From Tsukamurella sp040611135 (GTDB lineage: Bacteria; Actinomycetota; Actinomycetes; Mycobacteriales; Mycobacteriaceae), in contig NZ_JBEXNL010000006.1 in the NCBI RefSeq assembly GCF_040611135.1, forward strand, positions 185,730-249,729: 64,000 bases of DNA. The letters run 5' to 3'. The position numbers were made by a program, and so were the translations under genes. The notes under the pieces are model-generated. The model was not told the origin of the DNA, searched no databases, and worked only from the letters and a program-made list of their open reading frames with translations. Shown one piece after another: positions 8,342 through 16,477 of this stretch (its first letter is position 1; each line of letters opens with the position of its first letter).

Positions 8342-9651
8342 AGGAAGCACTTCCCTTCGCCACGGTAGGTGGGCACCGTGGCGTGCACGGCACCGTCGGA
8401 AACGATCACCAGGTCCTCGGAGTGCTCGGCCGGCTCCCCCGCCTTGGTGTGCCGGAACCACACCCGATCGCCGAGCGAGATCCGTTCGGCGCGATCGCCT
8501 TCGAGCGGGGTCTGCACCTCGCCCGCGCCCTCCCGGCCGGTGAGCTTGAGCCCCGTCGGCCAGACGGGCACCGGCAGCCTGTCGGATCCCGCGGCACCGG
8601 AGCCGATCCAGCCGCCGCCGTGGCAGGTCACGGTCCGGGCGTCGGGGCGGCGCACCACGGCGAGCCCGAAGCCCATCGCGGGCGCCGGGCGGAAGTGCGA
8701 GTAGCCGTCGAACAGGTGCGGGCCGTACAGGCCGCTGCCGGCGGCGATGTCCGTGATGTTCGGGTCCTCGGCGTTGCGCTCGAGCGAGCCCGTACCGCCG
8801 CCGTTGACGAACTCCAGGTCGGTGATGCGCCGCACATCGGTGAGGATCTCGAGCCGCCGCGCGACGAGCTCGTCCCACGAGGCCCGCTGCATGGTGCGCA
8901 GCAGCGCCCCCGCGCCGGGGCGGCCGATGCTCAGGTCGCCGACGCCGGCGATCTGAGCATCGTAGGTCATCACACCCACGAGCCGGAAGCCCTTGCGGCC
9001 CACCACGGTCGCGGCGAGGACCGCCGCCTCGGCGCGGTCCCGGACCGGCGAGCGGCGCGCCCCGATCGTGCCGAGCGCCGGGGCCCGGTACGAGGCGTCG
9101 ATGTCGATGCAGACCCGCAGCTCGGGGCGGCGGCTCGGGGGCACGGCGGCGTCGATCAGATCGAGCTGGTCCGCGTCGTCGATCATCAGCGTCACCCGCG
9201 CCGCGACCGACTCGTCGGCGCCCAGGGCGGCGATCGCGCCGAGGTCGGCGCTGGGGTAGGCGACCACCACGTCCGGGCAGCCGGGCCGTTGGGCGCCGGT
9301 GTGGTCGACGCCGTCCGCGGCGAGCCAGTGCGCCTCGGCCACGTCGTAGGCGAGTACGCCGGCATAGCCGGGCACGCGCAGCAGGGCGTCGATCACCGGA
9401 CGCGACCGCAGCGACTTCGACGCCACCCGGATCGGCTTGCCCGCCGCACGGCGGAGCATGTCGGCGGTGTTGTAGCGCAGCGCATCGAGGTCGGCGGCCA
9501 GGATCGGCGCGTCCACGCCGTGCGTCGCGGCGTCGATGGTGGCCCAGTACGACAGCGGGTCGATCTCCCAGTCCCGGTCCAGGGACGGTGCCGCCCCCAG
9601 GTCCAGCGCGATCGCGTCGGTCGTGGTCTCGCCCGTTCCGTTCCCTGTCAT
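8338..9651 (-). CDS. Amino acid deaminase/aldolase, alanine racemase N-terminal fold (PLP)
   Basis: The 437-residue protein has a fold-III pyridoxal phosphate barrel like D-threonine aldolase and D-serine dehydratase. RVASKSLRS near residue 76 carries the likely cofactor lysine. A C-terminal beta domain contains ARTVTCHGGGWIGSG and GDRVWFRHTKAGE, the region where such enzymes bind a metal through His and Cys. The reaction is unproven; deaminase or aldolase activity on a hydroxy amino acid is the family expectation. ATG at 9651 is preferred over a GTG two codons upstream. Its end overlaps the start of the lactone oxidase, as with Rv1769-Rv1771 neighbours in mycobacteria. Confidence 0.82.
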   Translation of the reverse strand: MTGNGTGETTTDAIALDLGAAPSLDRDWEIDPLSYWATIDAATHGVDAPILAADLDALRYNTADMLRRAAGKPIRVASKSLRSRPVIDALLRVPGYAGVLAYDVAEAHWLAADGVDHTGAQRPGCPDVVVAYPSADLGAIAALGADESVAARVTLMIDDADQLDLIDAAVPPSRRPELRVCIDIDASYRAPALGTIGARRSPVRDRAEAAVLAATVVGRKGFRLVGVMTYDAQIAGVGDLSIGRPGAGALLRTMQRASWDELVARRLEILTDVRRITDLEFVNGGGTGSLERNAEDPNITDIAAGSGLYGPHLFDGYSHFRPAPAMGFGLAVVRRPDARTVTCHGGGWIGSGAAGSDRLPVPVWPTGLKLTGREGAGEVQTPLEGDRAERISLGDRVWFRHTKAGEPAEHSEDLVIVSDGAVHATVPTYRGEGKCFL

Positions 9652-9682
9652 GAGCACCGATCGTACGGGCGGGAGGGCACCG

Positions 9683-10804
9683 TCAGCCCGGCGTGACCGC
9701 AGTTCCCCCGTCGGCGTCCGCGATCGCCCCGCGAACGGATCCGGGGCCGCCGCGCACCTCGCCCGGGGTCCGCCCCGTCCACTGGACGAAGGCGCGCCGG
9801 AAATCGCGGACGTCCGCGAACCCGACGGCGCCGGCGACCTCCGACAGCGACAGGCCGGATGTGCGCAGCAGGTGCTCCGCGTGCTCGCGCCGGACCCGCG
9901 CGTGGATGGACCGGAAGGACTCGCCGGCGTCCACGAGGTGCCGCCGCAGGGTGCGCTCCGTGGTCTGCAGCTGACGGGCGGCGCCGGCCATCGTGAGGGG
10001 ATGCCGCAGGTCGGCGCGCAGCAGCTGCTCGACGGCCCAGACCCGGTCCACGTCGGGCGCCGCTCCGGTGTCGGCGGAGATCGCCCGGCAGGCCGCCAGC
10101 GCCGCGGCGTGCACCGCGGGTTCCCGCCGCGGGAGCGGTGCGCGGAGCAGGGCTGCCGGCACCGTCATCCGGCCCGCGGGCGCGTCGAACCGGACGGCGC
10201 ACCCGAACCGGGCGGGGTACTCGCCGCCGTACGGCGGCTCCGGGTACGGCAGGTCGACGGTGCCGGGTGCCCACCGGTCGTCCCCGAGCGCGGACCGCAG
10301 CAGCGCGAGAACGCTCAGCAGCGTCTCCTCGCAGAGGAAGGGAAGGACCTCCTCGTCGTCGGTGCGGGGGACGACGGTGAGCCGGACCTCGTCGACGCCG
10401 GTGTCGAGGACGAAGTCGACGAGACTGCCGGCCGCCTGGTGGTAGCGCAGGCCGACGGCGATCGCCGCCTCGAGGTCGTCGGCGGTCTGGACGGCGACGC
10501 CGAGCATGCCGAAGGACTGCAGCAGCGAACGGGCGCCGGTCTCGAGTCCGAGCGGCCGACCGGGCAGCGCGCGCACCGCCGCCCGGAGGAACCGGATCTC
10601 CTGCGCGAAGGTGAGCCGGAGATCCGCAGCCGGGTCGAGGTCCGCGATCCCGGCCCGCTCCGCCCACACCGCGACCGGATGCCCCTCCCGGGCGAGGCTT
10701 TCCATCAGGTGGGCGACGACGGGGGCGGGCAGATCTGCACCCGCCTCCGCACCACCGACCACGGCAGTGGCCGACGGCGCTCTCCCTCGTCCCGGGCGTA
10801 ACAT
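9683..10804 (-). CDS. AraC family transcriptional regulator (OruR-like)
   Basis: The 373-residue protein has an N-terminal ligand-binding domain of the arabinose_bd type and a C-terminal double helix-turn-helix. LTMAGAARQLQTTERTLRRH and LSLSEVAGAVGFADVRDFRR are the two HTHs, followed by FVQWTGRTPGEVR. OruR/ArgR-type members respond to small metabolites such as ornithine, which cannot be deduced here. The ATG at 10804 lies 44 bases from the divergent pepA start; Met at the LMESLAREG position is another possible but unlikely start. It may act on the downstream PLP/lactone oxidase pair, which is an inference from position. Confidence 0.88.
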   Translation of the reverse strand: MLRPGRGRAPSATAVVGGAEAGADLPAPVVAHLMESLAREGHPVAVWAERAGIADLDPAADLRLTFAQEIRFLRAAVRALPGRPLGLETGARSLLQSFGMLGVAVQTADDLEAAIAVGLRYHQAAGSLVDFVLDTGVDEVRLTVVPRTDDEEVLPFLCEETLLSVLALLRSALGDDRWAPGTVDLPYPEPPYGGEYPARFGCAVRFDAPAGRMTVPAALLRAPLPRREPAVHAAALAACRAISADTGAAPDVDRVWAVEQLLRADLRHPLTMAGAARQLQTTERTLRRHLVDAGESFRSIHARVRREHAEHLLRTSGLSLSEVAGAVGFADVRDFRRAFVQWTGRTPGEVRGGPGSVRGAIADADGGTAVTPG

Positions 10805-10848
10805 CCGTACAGGCAAGCACACCCGCCGCCCCGACGAGAGGAAACCCC

Positions 10849-12387
10849 TTGAGCACGCCGTTCTCCGGACCCGCATTCACGCTGACCGACGACCTCGGGG
10901 CCACGACGGACGTGCTCGTCGTGGGCGTGTTCTCCGGCTCGGAAGGCGCGGCGATCACCCTGGACGCCGGCGTCCCGGAGGCCGCTCGCGGCCCCGTGGC
11001 GGAGGCGCTGGCGCTGGTCGGCGCGACGGGCAAGGCGGGCGAGACGGTGCGCGTCCCGGCCCCGGCCGGTTCCGGGTTGGGCGCTGCGACGGTGCTCGGC
11101 ACGGGCCTCGGCGCCGCGCCGACCGAGGGCGCGCTCGTTCCCGCGGAGACGGTGCGCCGCGCGGCGGGTACCGCGGCGCGTGCCCTCGACGGCGTGGAGA
11201 CCGCCGCGACCACCCTCTCCGCGCTCGACCTCGGCGCGACCGTCGAAGGCGCGTACCTCGGCGCCTACCGATTCGCCGAGTTCCGCAACACCTCGGCGCC
11301 GAAGCGCGGTCCGCTGGCCGCCCTCGCACTCCTGGCGTCCCCGGGCTCGGAGGCCCTCGCGGACGAGGCGCGCGGCACCGTCGAACAGGCCCGGCTGACG
11401 GCGGCCGCCGTCTCGCTGGCCCGCGACTTCGTCAACACCCCGCCGAACGTGCTGTCCCCCGGCGAGTTCGCCGACCGGGCGCAGCGCCTCGGCACCGAGG
11501 CGGGCCTCGAGGTCGAGGTCTTCGACGAGGGGTACCTCGCCGCGAACGGCTACGGCGGCATCGTCGGGGTGGGCCAGGGCAGTTCGCGCCCGCCGCGCCT
11601 CGTGCGCCTGCGTCACGTCTCCGGGGTCGACGGTGCCAAGCACGTCGCGCTGGTCGGTAAGGGCATCACGTTCGACACCGGCGGCATCTCCATCAAGCCG
11701 GCCGCGGGCATGGAGAACATGACCTCGGACATGGGCGGCGCGGCGGCGGTCATCGCCACGGTGATCCTGGCCGCGCAGCTGGGCCTGCCGGTGGACGTGA
11801 CCGCGACCGTTCCGATGGCGGAGAACATGCCGTCCGACACCGCGCAGCGCCCGGGCGATGTCATCACGCACTACCCGGGCGCCGGCAATGGTGGCGTCAC
11901 GGTCGAGGTGATCAACACCGATGCCGAGGGGCGCCTCATCCTGGCCGATGCTATCGTCCGCGCCTGCGAGGACGAGCCCGACTACCTCATCGACACGGCC
12001 ACGCTCACCGGCGCGCAGATGGTCGCCCTCGGCACCCGCACGCCGGGCGTCATGGGCACCGAGGCGTTCCGGGACCGAGTGGCGGAGCTCTCGCAGTCCG
12101 TCGGCGAGAACGGCTGGCCCATGCCCTTCCCCGAGGAGCTGCGGGCCGACATCAACTCCCGCGTCGCGGATCTCGCGAACGTGAGCCCGCACCGGTGGGG
12201 CGGCATGCTCACCGCCGGCGTGTACCTGCAGGAGTTCGTCGCCGATGGCGTGCAGTGGGCCCACATCGACGTCGCGGGCCCGGCTTTCAACACCGGCGGC
12301 CCGTTCGGATACACGCCCAAGGGTGGTACGGGCGTCCCGGTCCGCACCATGCTCGCCGTGCTTCGCGACATCGCGCAGCGGGGCTGA
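10849..12387 (+). CDS. pepA: Leucyl aminopeptidase (M17 family)
   Basis: PepA removes N-terminal residues from peptides using two metal ions and forms hexamers in the cytoplasm. The 512 residues have the M17 layout: a variable N-terminal domain to about 165, then the catalytic domain. GKGITFDTGGISIKP carries metal ligands and the catalytic lysine, and the signature NTDAEGRL is at 356-363. Translation seems to begin at the TTG at 10849, preceded by GAGAGGAAA; no ATG or GTG fits better. It corresponds to Rv2213 in mycobacterial gene order. Confidence 0.95.
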   Translation: MSTPFSGPAFTLTDDLGATTDVLVVGVFSGSEGAAITLDAGVPEAARGPVAEALALVGATGKAGETVRVPAPAGSGLGAATVLGTGLGAAPTEGALVPAETVRRAAGTAARALDGVETAATTLSALDLGATVEGAYLGAYRFAEFRNTSAPKRGPLAALALLASPGSEALADEARGTVEQARLTAAAVSLARDFVNTPPNVLSPGEFADRAQRLGTEAGLEVEVFDEGYLAANGYGGIVGVGQGSSRPPRLVRLRHVSGVDGAKHVALVGKGITFDTGGISIKPAAGMENMTSDMGGAAAVIATVILAAQLGLPVDVTATVPMAENMPSDTAQRPGDVITHYPGAGNGGVTVEVINTDAEGRLILADAIVRACEDEPDYLIDTATLTGAQMVALGTRTPGVMGTEAFRDRVAELSQSVGENGWPMPFPEELRADINSRVADLANVSPHRWGGMLTAGVYLQEFVADGVQWAHIDVAGPAFNTGGPFGYTPKGGTGVPVRTMLAVLRDIAQRG

Positions 12388-12388
12388 G

Positions 12389-12405
12389 CTCCCACCCGCT
12401 GGGAG
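12389..12405 (+). terminator. Short hairpin after pepA
   Basis: CTCCCA and TGGGAG form a 6-bp stem with a CCCGC loop, beginning one base after the pepA stop. There is no T-run, so termination strength is doubtful. Immediately beyond, TTACCGGCGAGTAA at 12406-12419 is an imperfect palindrome that may be a regulator site for sucB. Confidence 0.35.
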
Positions 12406-12542
12406 TTACCGGCGAGTAAGCCCCCAACCGCCGCGCGGACCGGGCCTCTGAGGGTAGGGTCTGGTGTCGGTGGAGGCCACCAGCCGAAGCCCGCGTTCAG
12501 CTCGTATCACAGCAGATAACCGAACCTGAGGAGTCAGAGGAC

Positions 12543-14315
12543 ATGGCCTTCTCCGTCCAGATGCCGGCACTCGGCGAGAGCGTCACCGAGGGCACCGTCA
12601 CCCGGTGGCTCAAGCAGGAGGGTGACACCGTCACGGTCGACGAGCCCTTGCTCGAGGTCTCGACCGACAAGGTCGACACCGAGATCCCCGCCCCGGCATC
12701 GGGCGTGCTGCTGAAGATCCTGGCGCAGGAGGACGACGTCGTCGAGGTCGGTGGCGACCTCGCCACCATCGGCGAAGCCGGCGAGGCCGCGCCCGCCGCC
12801 GCTGCCCCCGCGCCCGCCGCCGCTGCCCCCGCGCCGGCCGCCGAGCCCGAGCCTGCTCCGGCCCCCGCTGCCGCCGCCCCGGCCGCGCCCGCAGCCCCCT
12901 CCGCCCCGGCCGCGCCCGCGTCCGGCACCGAGGTGAAGATGCCCGAGCTGGGCGAGTCGGTCACCGAGGGCACCGTCACGCGCTGGCTCAAGAACGTCGG
13001 CGACGAGATCGCCGTCGACGAGCCGCTGCTCGAGGTCTCCACCGACAAGGTCGACACGGAGATCCCGTCGCCCGTCGCCGGCACGCTGCTGGAGATCAAG
13101 GCGAACGAGGACGATGTCATCGCCGTGGGTGGCGTGCTCGCCGTCGTCGGCTCCGGCGCCCCCGCGGCCCCGGCCGCGCCCGCCGCCCCGGCACCGGCCC
13201 CCGAGCCCACTCCCGCACCGGCTCCGGCCGCCCCGGCTCCCGCAGCTCCGGCTCCCGCAGCTCCGGCCGCAGCGGCTCCCGCGCCGGCACCGGCCGCTGC
13301 CGCCCCGGCTGCTCCGGCCGCCCCCGAGGCGCCCGCCCCGGCGGCGTCGTCGTCGGATTCGACGCCGTACGTCACCCCGCTGGTGCGCAAGCTGGCCGCG
13401 GAGAACAACGTGGACCTGAACGCGGTCAAGGGCACCGGCGTCGGTGGCCGCATCCGCAAGCAGGACGTGCTCGCAGCGGCCGAGGCCGCCAAGGCCCCCG
13501 CCGCAGCTCCGGCCGCGGCCGCCGCTCCCGCGGCTGCCGCCGCCCCTGCGGCACCGTCGGCGCCGAAGGGCGCGCGTCCCGAGCTGGCGGCGCTCCGCGG
13601 CACCTCGCAGAAGACGAACCGCATCCGCCAGATCACCGCGAGGGTCACCCGGGAGTCGCTGCAGGGTTCCGCGCAGCTCACCCAGGTCTTCGAGGTCGAT
13701 TTCAGCAAGATCGTCGCGCTGCGCGCGCAGGCGAAGGCCTCCTTCAAGGCCAACGAGGGCGTCAACCTCACCTACCTGCCCTTCATCGCGAAGGCGGTCA
13801 TCGAGGCGCTCAAGGTGCACCCGAACGTCAACGCGTCGATCAGCGACGACTTCAAGGAGATCACCTACCACGGTGGGGTGAACCTGGGCATCGCCGTCGA
13901 CACCCCGCAGGGCCTGCTCTCGCCGGTGATCAAGAACGCCGACGACCTGTCGCTGGCCGGCCTGGCCCGCGCGATCGTCGACCTCGCGGAGCGCACGCGC
14001 AACAGCGGCCTCAAGCCCGACGAGCTGTCCGGCGGCACCTTCACCATCACCAACATCGGCAGCGAGGGCGCGCTCTTCGACACCCCGATCCTGGTCCCGC
14101 CGCAGGCGGCGATGCTGGGCACGGGCGCGATCGTCAAGCGCCCGGTCGTGGTCAAGGACGCCGCGGGCACCGAGTCCATCGGCATCCACCCGATGGCCTT
14201 CCTGCCGCTGACCTACGACCACCGCCTCATCGACGGTGCTGACGCGGGACGCTTCCTCACGACGGTCAAGCACCGTCTCGAGGAGGGCGCGTTCGAGGCG
14301 GATCTGGGCCTGTAA
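12543..14315 (+). CDS. sucB: 2-oxo acid dehydrogenase E2, dihydrolipoamide acyltransferase (SucB/DlaT)
   Basis: This 590-residue E2 core subunit carries acyl groups on lipoyl arms. It has two lipoyl domains with lipoylated Lys43 and Lys169, each in STDKVDTEI, joined by long Ala/Pro linkers. A peripheral-subunit-binding domain lies at about 275-315 (VTPLVRKLAAENNVDL), then the catalytic acetyltransferase domain with His560 in DHRLIDGADAGRFL. Mycobacterial DlaT (Rv2215) serves pyruvate dehydrogenase and also the peroxynitrite reductase system; the NCBI name is SucB. GAGGAGTCAGAGG precedes the ATG. lipB and lipA, which make its cofactor, lie downstream on the same strand. Confidence 0.95.
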   Translation: MAFSVQMPALGESVTEGTVTRWLKQEGDTVTVDEPLLEVSTDKVDTEIPAPASGVLLKILAQEDDVVEVGGDLATIGEAGEAAPAAAAPAPAAAAPAPAAEPEPAPAPAAAAPAAPAAPSAPAAPASGTEVKMPELGESVTEGTVTRWLKNVGDEIAVDEPLLEVSTDKVDTEIPSPVAGTLLEIKANEDDVIAVGGVLAVVGSGAPAAPAAPAAPAPAPEPTPAPAPAAPAPAAPAPAAPAAAAPAPAPAAAAPAAPAAPEAPAPAASSSDSTPYVTPLVRKLAAENNVDLNAVKGTGVGGRIRKQDVLAAAEAAKAPAAAPAAAAAPAAAAAPAAPSAPKGARPELAALRGTSQKTNRIRQITARVTRESLQGSAQLTQVFEVDFSKIVALRAQAKASFKANEGVNLTYLPFIAKAVIEALKVHPNVNASISDDFKEITYHGGVNLGIAVDTPQGLLSPVIKNADDLSLAGLARAIVDLAERTRNSGLKPDELSGGTFTITNIGSEGALFDTPILVPPQAAMLGTGAIVKRPVVVKDAAGTESIGIHPMAFLPLTYDHRLIDGADAGRFLTTVKHRLEEGAFEADLGL

Positions 14316-14335
14316 ACCCGGAACCACCCGATCTC

Positions 14336-15244
14336 ATGGAACGACGGGTCGCCCTCGCCGGATCGTCGGGGCTCATCGGCACCGCGGTGTCGCGAGCGCT
14401 GACGCGGCGGGGCGACACCGTCGTTCCGCTCGTTCGGGACGATGCCGCGCGCGGGCTCCGGTGGGACCCGGCGCGCGGCGAGGTCCCCGACCTGGCCGGC
14501 TTCGACGCGGTGATCGTGCTGAACGGCTCCCCCATCGCGGGCCGCCGCTGGACGGGCGCGGTGAAACAGGACCTGCGCGACTCCCGCACCGAGGGGTCCG
14601 CCGCGCTCGCCGACGCGGCCGCGCGCGCAGGCGTTCCGGTGTTCCTGGGCGCGAGCGCGATCGGCGTCTACGGCGACGCGGGCGAGACGGAATGCCTCGA
14701 CGGACCGGACGGCACCCCGCCGGGTTCGGGTTTCCTCGCGAGCCTCTGCGTCGAGTGGGAGGCCGCCGCGGCCCCCGCCCGTGCCGCCGGGGTCACGGTG
14801 GCGCACCTGCGCTTCGGTCACGTCCTCTCCGCGGCCGGCGGTCTCCTGCCCGTGCTGCGTCGCGTCTACCGGCTCGGTTTGGGCGGCCGGCTCGGCAGCG
14901 GCCACCAGTGGATGTCCTGGATCGCTCGCGACGACGCCGCTCGCGCCGTGCTGCACGTGCTCGACGGCGCCCTCGCCGGCACGATCGCGGGTCCCGTCAA
15001 CATCGCCTCCCCCGCACCCGTACGGCAGCAGGCGTTCAACGAGGCCCTCGGCCGCGAGCTGCACCGCCCCGCGCGGTGGGTCGTGCCGCGGTTCGCCCTG
15101 CGCGCGGCGGTCGGCGAGTTCGCCGACGAGGGCCTACTCGGCTCCCAGCGAGTCGTGCCGCGCGTGCTGCACGAGAGCGGATTCCGCTTCGCGCACACCG
15201 CACTTCCCGGCGCTCTCGCCGTGGCGCTGACCGACGAGGCGTAG
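14336..15244 (+). CDS. TIGR01777 family epimerase/oxidoreductase (SDR39U1-like)
   Basis: The 302-residue protein begins RRVALAGSSGLIGTAVSRAL, an atypical-SDR Rossmann motif, and contains NGSPIAGRRWT and FLGASAIGVYGD, hallmarks of the TIGR01777 group. The C-terminal DUF1731-like tail is VVPRFALRAAVGEFADEGLLGSQRVVP. Substrates of this family are unknown. It lies 20 bases after the E2 gene and 10 bases before lipB, as with Rv2216 in mycobacteria, so it is probably cotranscribed with the lipoylation genes; a role in that pathway is not established. Confidence 0.9.
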   Translation: MERRVALAGSSGLIGTAVSRALTRRGDTVVPLVRDDAARGLRWDPARGEVPDLAGFDAVIVLNGSPIAGRRWTGAVKQDLRDSRTEGSAALADAAARAGVPVFLGASAIGVYGDAGETECLDGPDGTPPGSGFLASLCVEWEAAAAPARAAGVTVAHLRFGHVLSAAGGLLPVLRRVYRLGLGGRLGSGHQWMSWIARDDAARAVLHVLDGALAGTIAGPVNIASPAPVRQQAFNEALGRELHRPARWVVPRFALRAAVGEFADEGLLGSQRVVPRVLHESGFRFAHTALPGALAVALTDEA

Positions 15245-15254
15245 CGTCAGGGGC

Positions 15255-15959
15255 ATGCCCGCACGCTCCGCCCGCGCCGAATCCACGCCGATCGTCGTCG
15301 AGGACCTCGGCACCATCGGCTACCAGGAGGCCTTCGACCTCCAGCACGATCTCGCGAACCAGCGCGCCGACGGCGTGATCGACGACCGGCTGCTGCTCCT
15401 CGAGCACCCGCCCACGTTCACCGCGGGCAAACGCACCGAGCCCCAGGACCTGCCGACGGACGGCAGCACTGTCATCGACGTGGACCGCGGCGGCAAGATC
15501 ACCTGGCACGGCCCCGGCCAGCTCGTGGGCTACCCGATCATCAAGCTCGGCTCGGCGATGGACGTCGTCGACTACGTGCGGCGCATCGAGCAGGCCCTCA
15601 TCGAGGTCTGCCGGGGCCTCGGGCTCTCCGTGGGGCGCGTCGAGGGCCGCTCGGGCGTCTGGTTCCCCGCCGACGGTGCGCGTCCCGAGCGCAAGGTGGC
15701 GGCGATCGGCATCCGCGTCGCGCGCGGCGTGACCCTGCACGGCTTCGCCCTCAACTGCGACAACACGCTCGGCGGCTTCGACGCGATCATCCCGTGCGGC
15801 ATCCCCGACGCGGGTGTCACGACACTGAGCGCGGAACTGGGCCGCGATGTCACCGTCGGCGAGGTCCGCGACGCCGTGGTCGAGGCGGTGCAGCGCGCGC
15901 TCGACGGCGACCTCCCGGTCACCGACGAGACCCTGCACGCGACCGCCGATCACGCCTGA
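15255..15959 (+). CDS. lipB: Lipoyl(octanoyl) transferase
   Basis: LipB moves octanoyl from acyl carrier protein to lipoyl-domain lysines, the first step of lipoylation. The 234 residues show GGKITWHGPGQLVGYPI and the catalytic dyad Cys181 (IIPCGIPDAG) and Lys147 (PERKVAAIG), spaced as in M. tuberculosis LipB. LHGFALNCDN is also conserved. The ATG at 15255 gives the normal length. Its last ten bases overlap the end of the convergent HxlR gene. Acceptor proteins would include the upstream E2 and GcvH. Confidence 0.96.
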   Translation: MPARSARAESTPIVVEDLGTIGYQEAFDLQHDLANQRADGVIDDRLLLLEHPPTFTAGKRTEPQDLPTDGSTVIDVDRGGKITWHGPGQLVGYPIIKLGSAMDVVDYVRRIEQALIEVCRGLGLSVGRVEGRSGVWFPADGARPERKVAAIGIRVARGVTLHGFALNCDNTLGGFDAIIPCGIPDAGVTTLSAELGRDVTVGEVRDAVVEAVQRALDGDLPVTDETLHATADHA

Positions 15960-16333
15960 TCGGCCGGGTCCTCCGCCACGCCGTCCCGGACGGCCTTCGC
16001 CCAGGCCTTGGCCCACAGCTCCAGGGGCCCGAGGGCGATCAACAGGGCCTTGCCCTGGTAGCTGAGGCGGTAGGCACCGTCGGACGTCTGCGTCACGATG
16101 TGCGCGGCCGTGAGCTCCGAGAGGCGCTGCGAGAGCGTGCTTGACGAAATGCCCTCGATCTCGGTGCGCAGGTCGGAGAACCGCGACCTCCCGAACCGCA
16201 GCTCCCACACGATCCGCAGGGCCCATCGCCGGCCGAACAGGTCCAGCGCGGCCATCATCGGCCGCCCGGTGTCCGAACCGCGGACCGGCCGCCCGGGTAG
16301 CGGTCGGTCGACATCCCCGTCGTTGTGACTCAT
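15950..16333 (-). CDS. HxlR family winged-helix regulator
   Basis: The 127-residue protein has the HxlR (DUF24) DNA-binding core: ALDLFGRRWALRIVWEL, FSDLRTEIEGISSSTLSQRL, then LTAAHIVTQTSDGAYRLSYQGKA split across the wing. It lacks the N-terminal Cys that many redox-sensing HxlR proteins use, so a non-redox signal is more likely. GGGGGAG just upstream fixes the ATG at 16333. It is divergent from an MMPL exporter gene and probably controls it. Confidence 0.88.
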   Translation of the reverse strand: MSHNDGDVDRPLPGRPVRGSDTGRPMMAALDLFGRRWALRIVWELRFGRSRFSDLRTEIEGISSSTLSQRLSELTAAHIVTQTSDGAYRLSYQGKALLIALGPLELWAKAWAKAVRDGVAEDPADQA

Positions 16334-16420
16334 GTCACTCCCCCTGCCGCTCTGCGTCGGAATCCACACCGACAGGCCCTAGGCGCGCCTCGTCGATAGA
16401 GATACGGTTCACACCTATCA

Positions 16421-16440
16421 GTCCAGTTCGATTTTTGGAC
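16421..16440. promoter_or_regulatory. Inverted repeat between HxlR and MMPL genes
   Basis: GTCCA (16421-16425) and TGGAC (16436-16440) form a 5-bp inverted repeat with a 10-base centre that contains an AT-rich run. The position between divergent starts suits an HxlR operator. The repeat is short and could be chance. Confidence 0.35.
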
Positions 16441-16477
16441 CACGGCCGGAGCTCCTCCGGCGGACCGGAAGGTGACC

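Noticed and set aside
12781..13350. Repetitive GCC/CCG tracts in sucB as a possible repeat array
   Set aside because: They encode the flexible Ala/Pro linkers between lipoyl domains; there are no regular spacers, so this is not a CRISPR or mobile repeat.
12534..14327. A 597-codon minus-strand frame opposite sucB
   Set aside because: It is an antisense shadow of the Ala/Pro linkers and lipoyl domains, with Gly/Arg repeats and no family resemblance.
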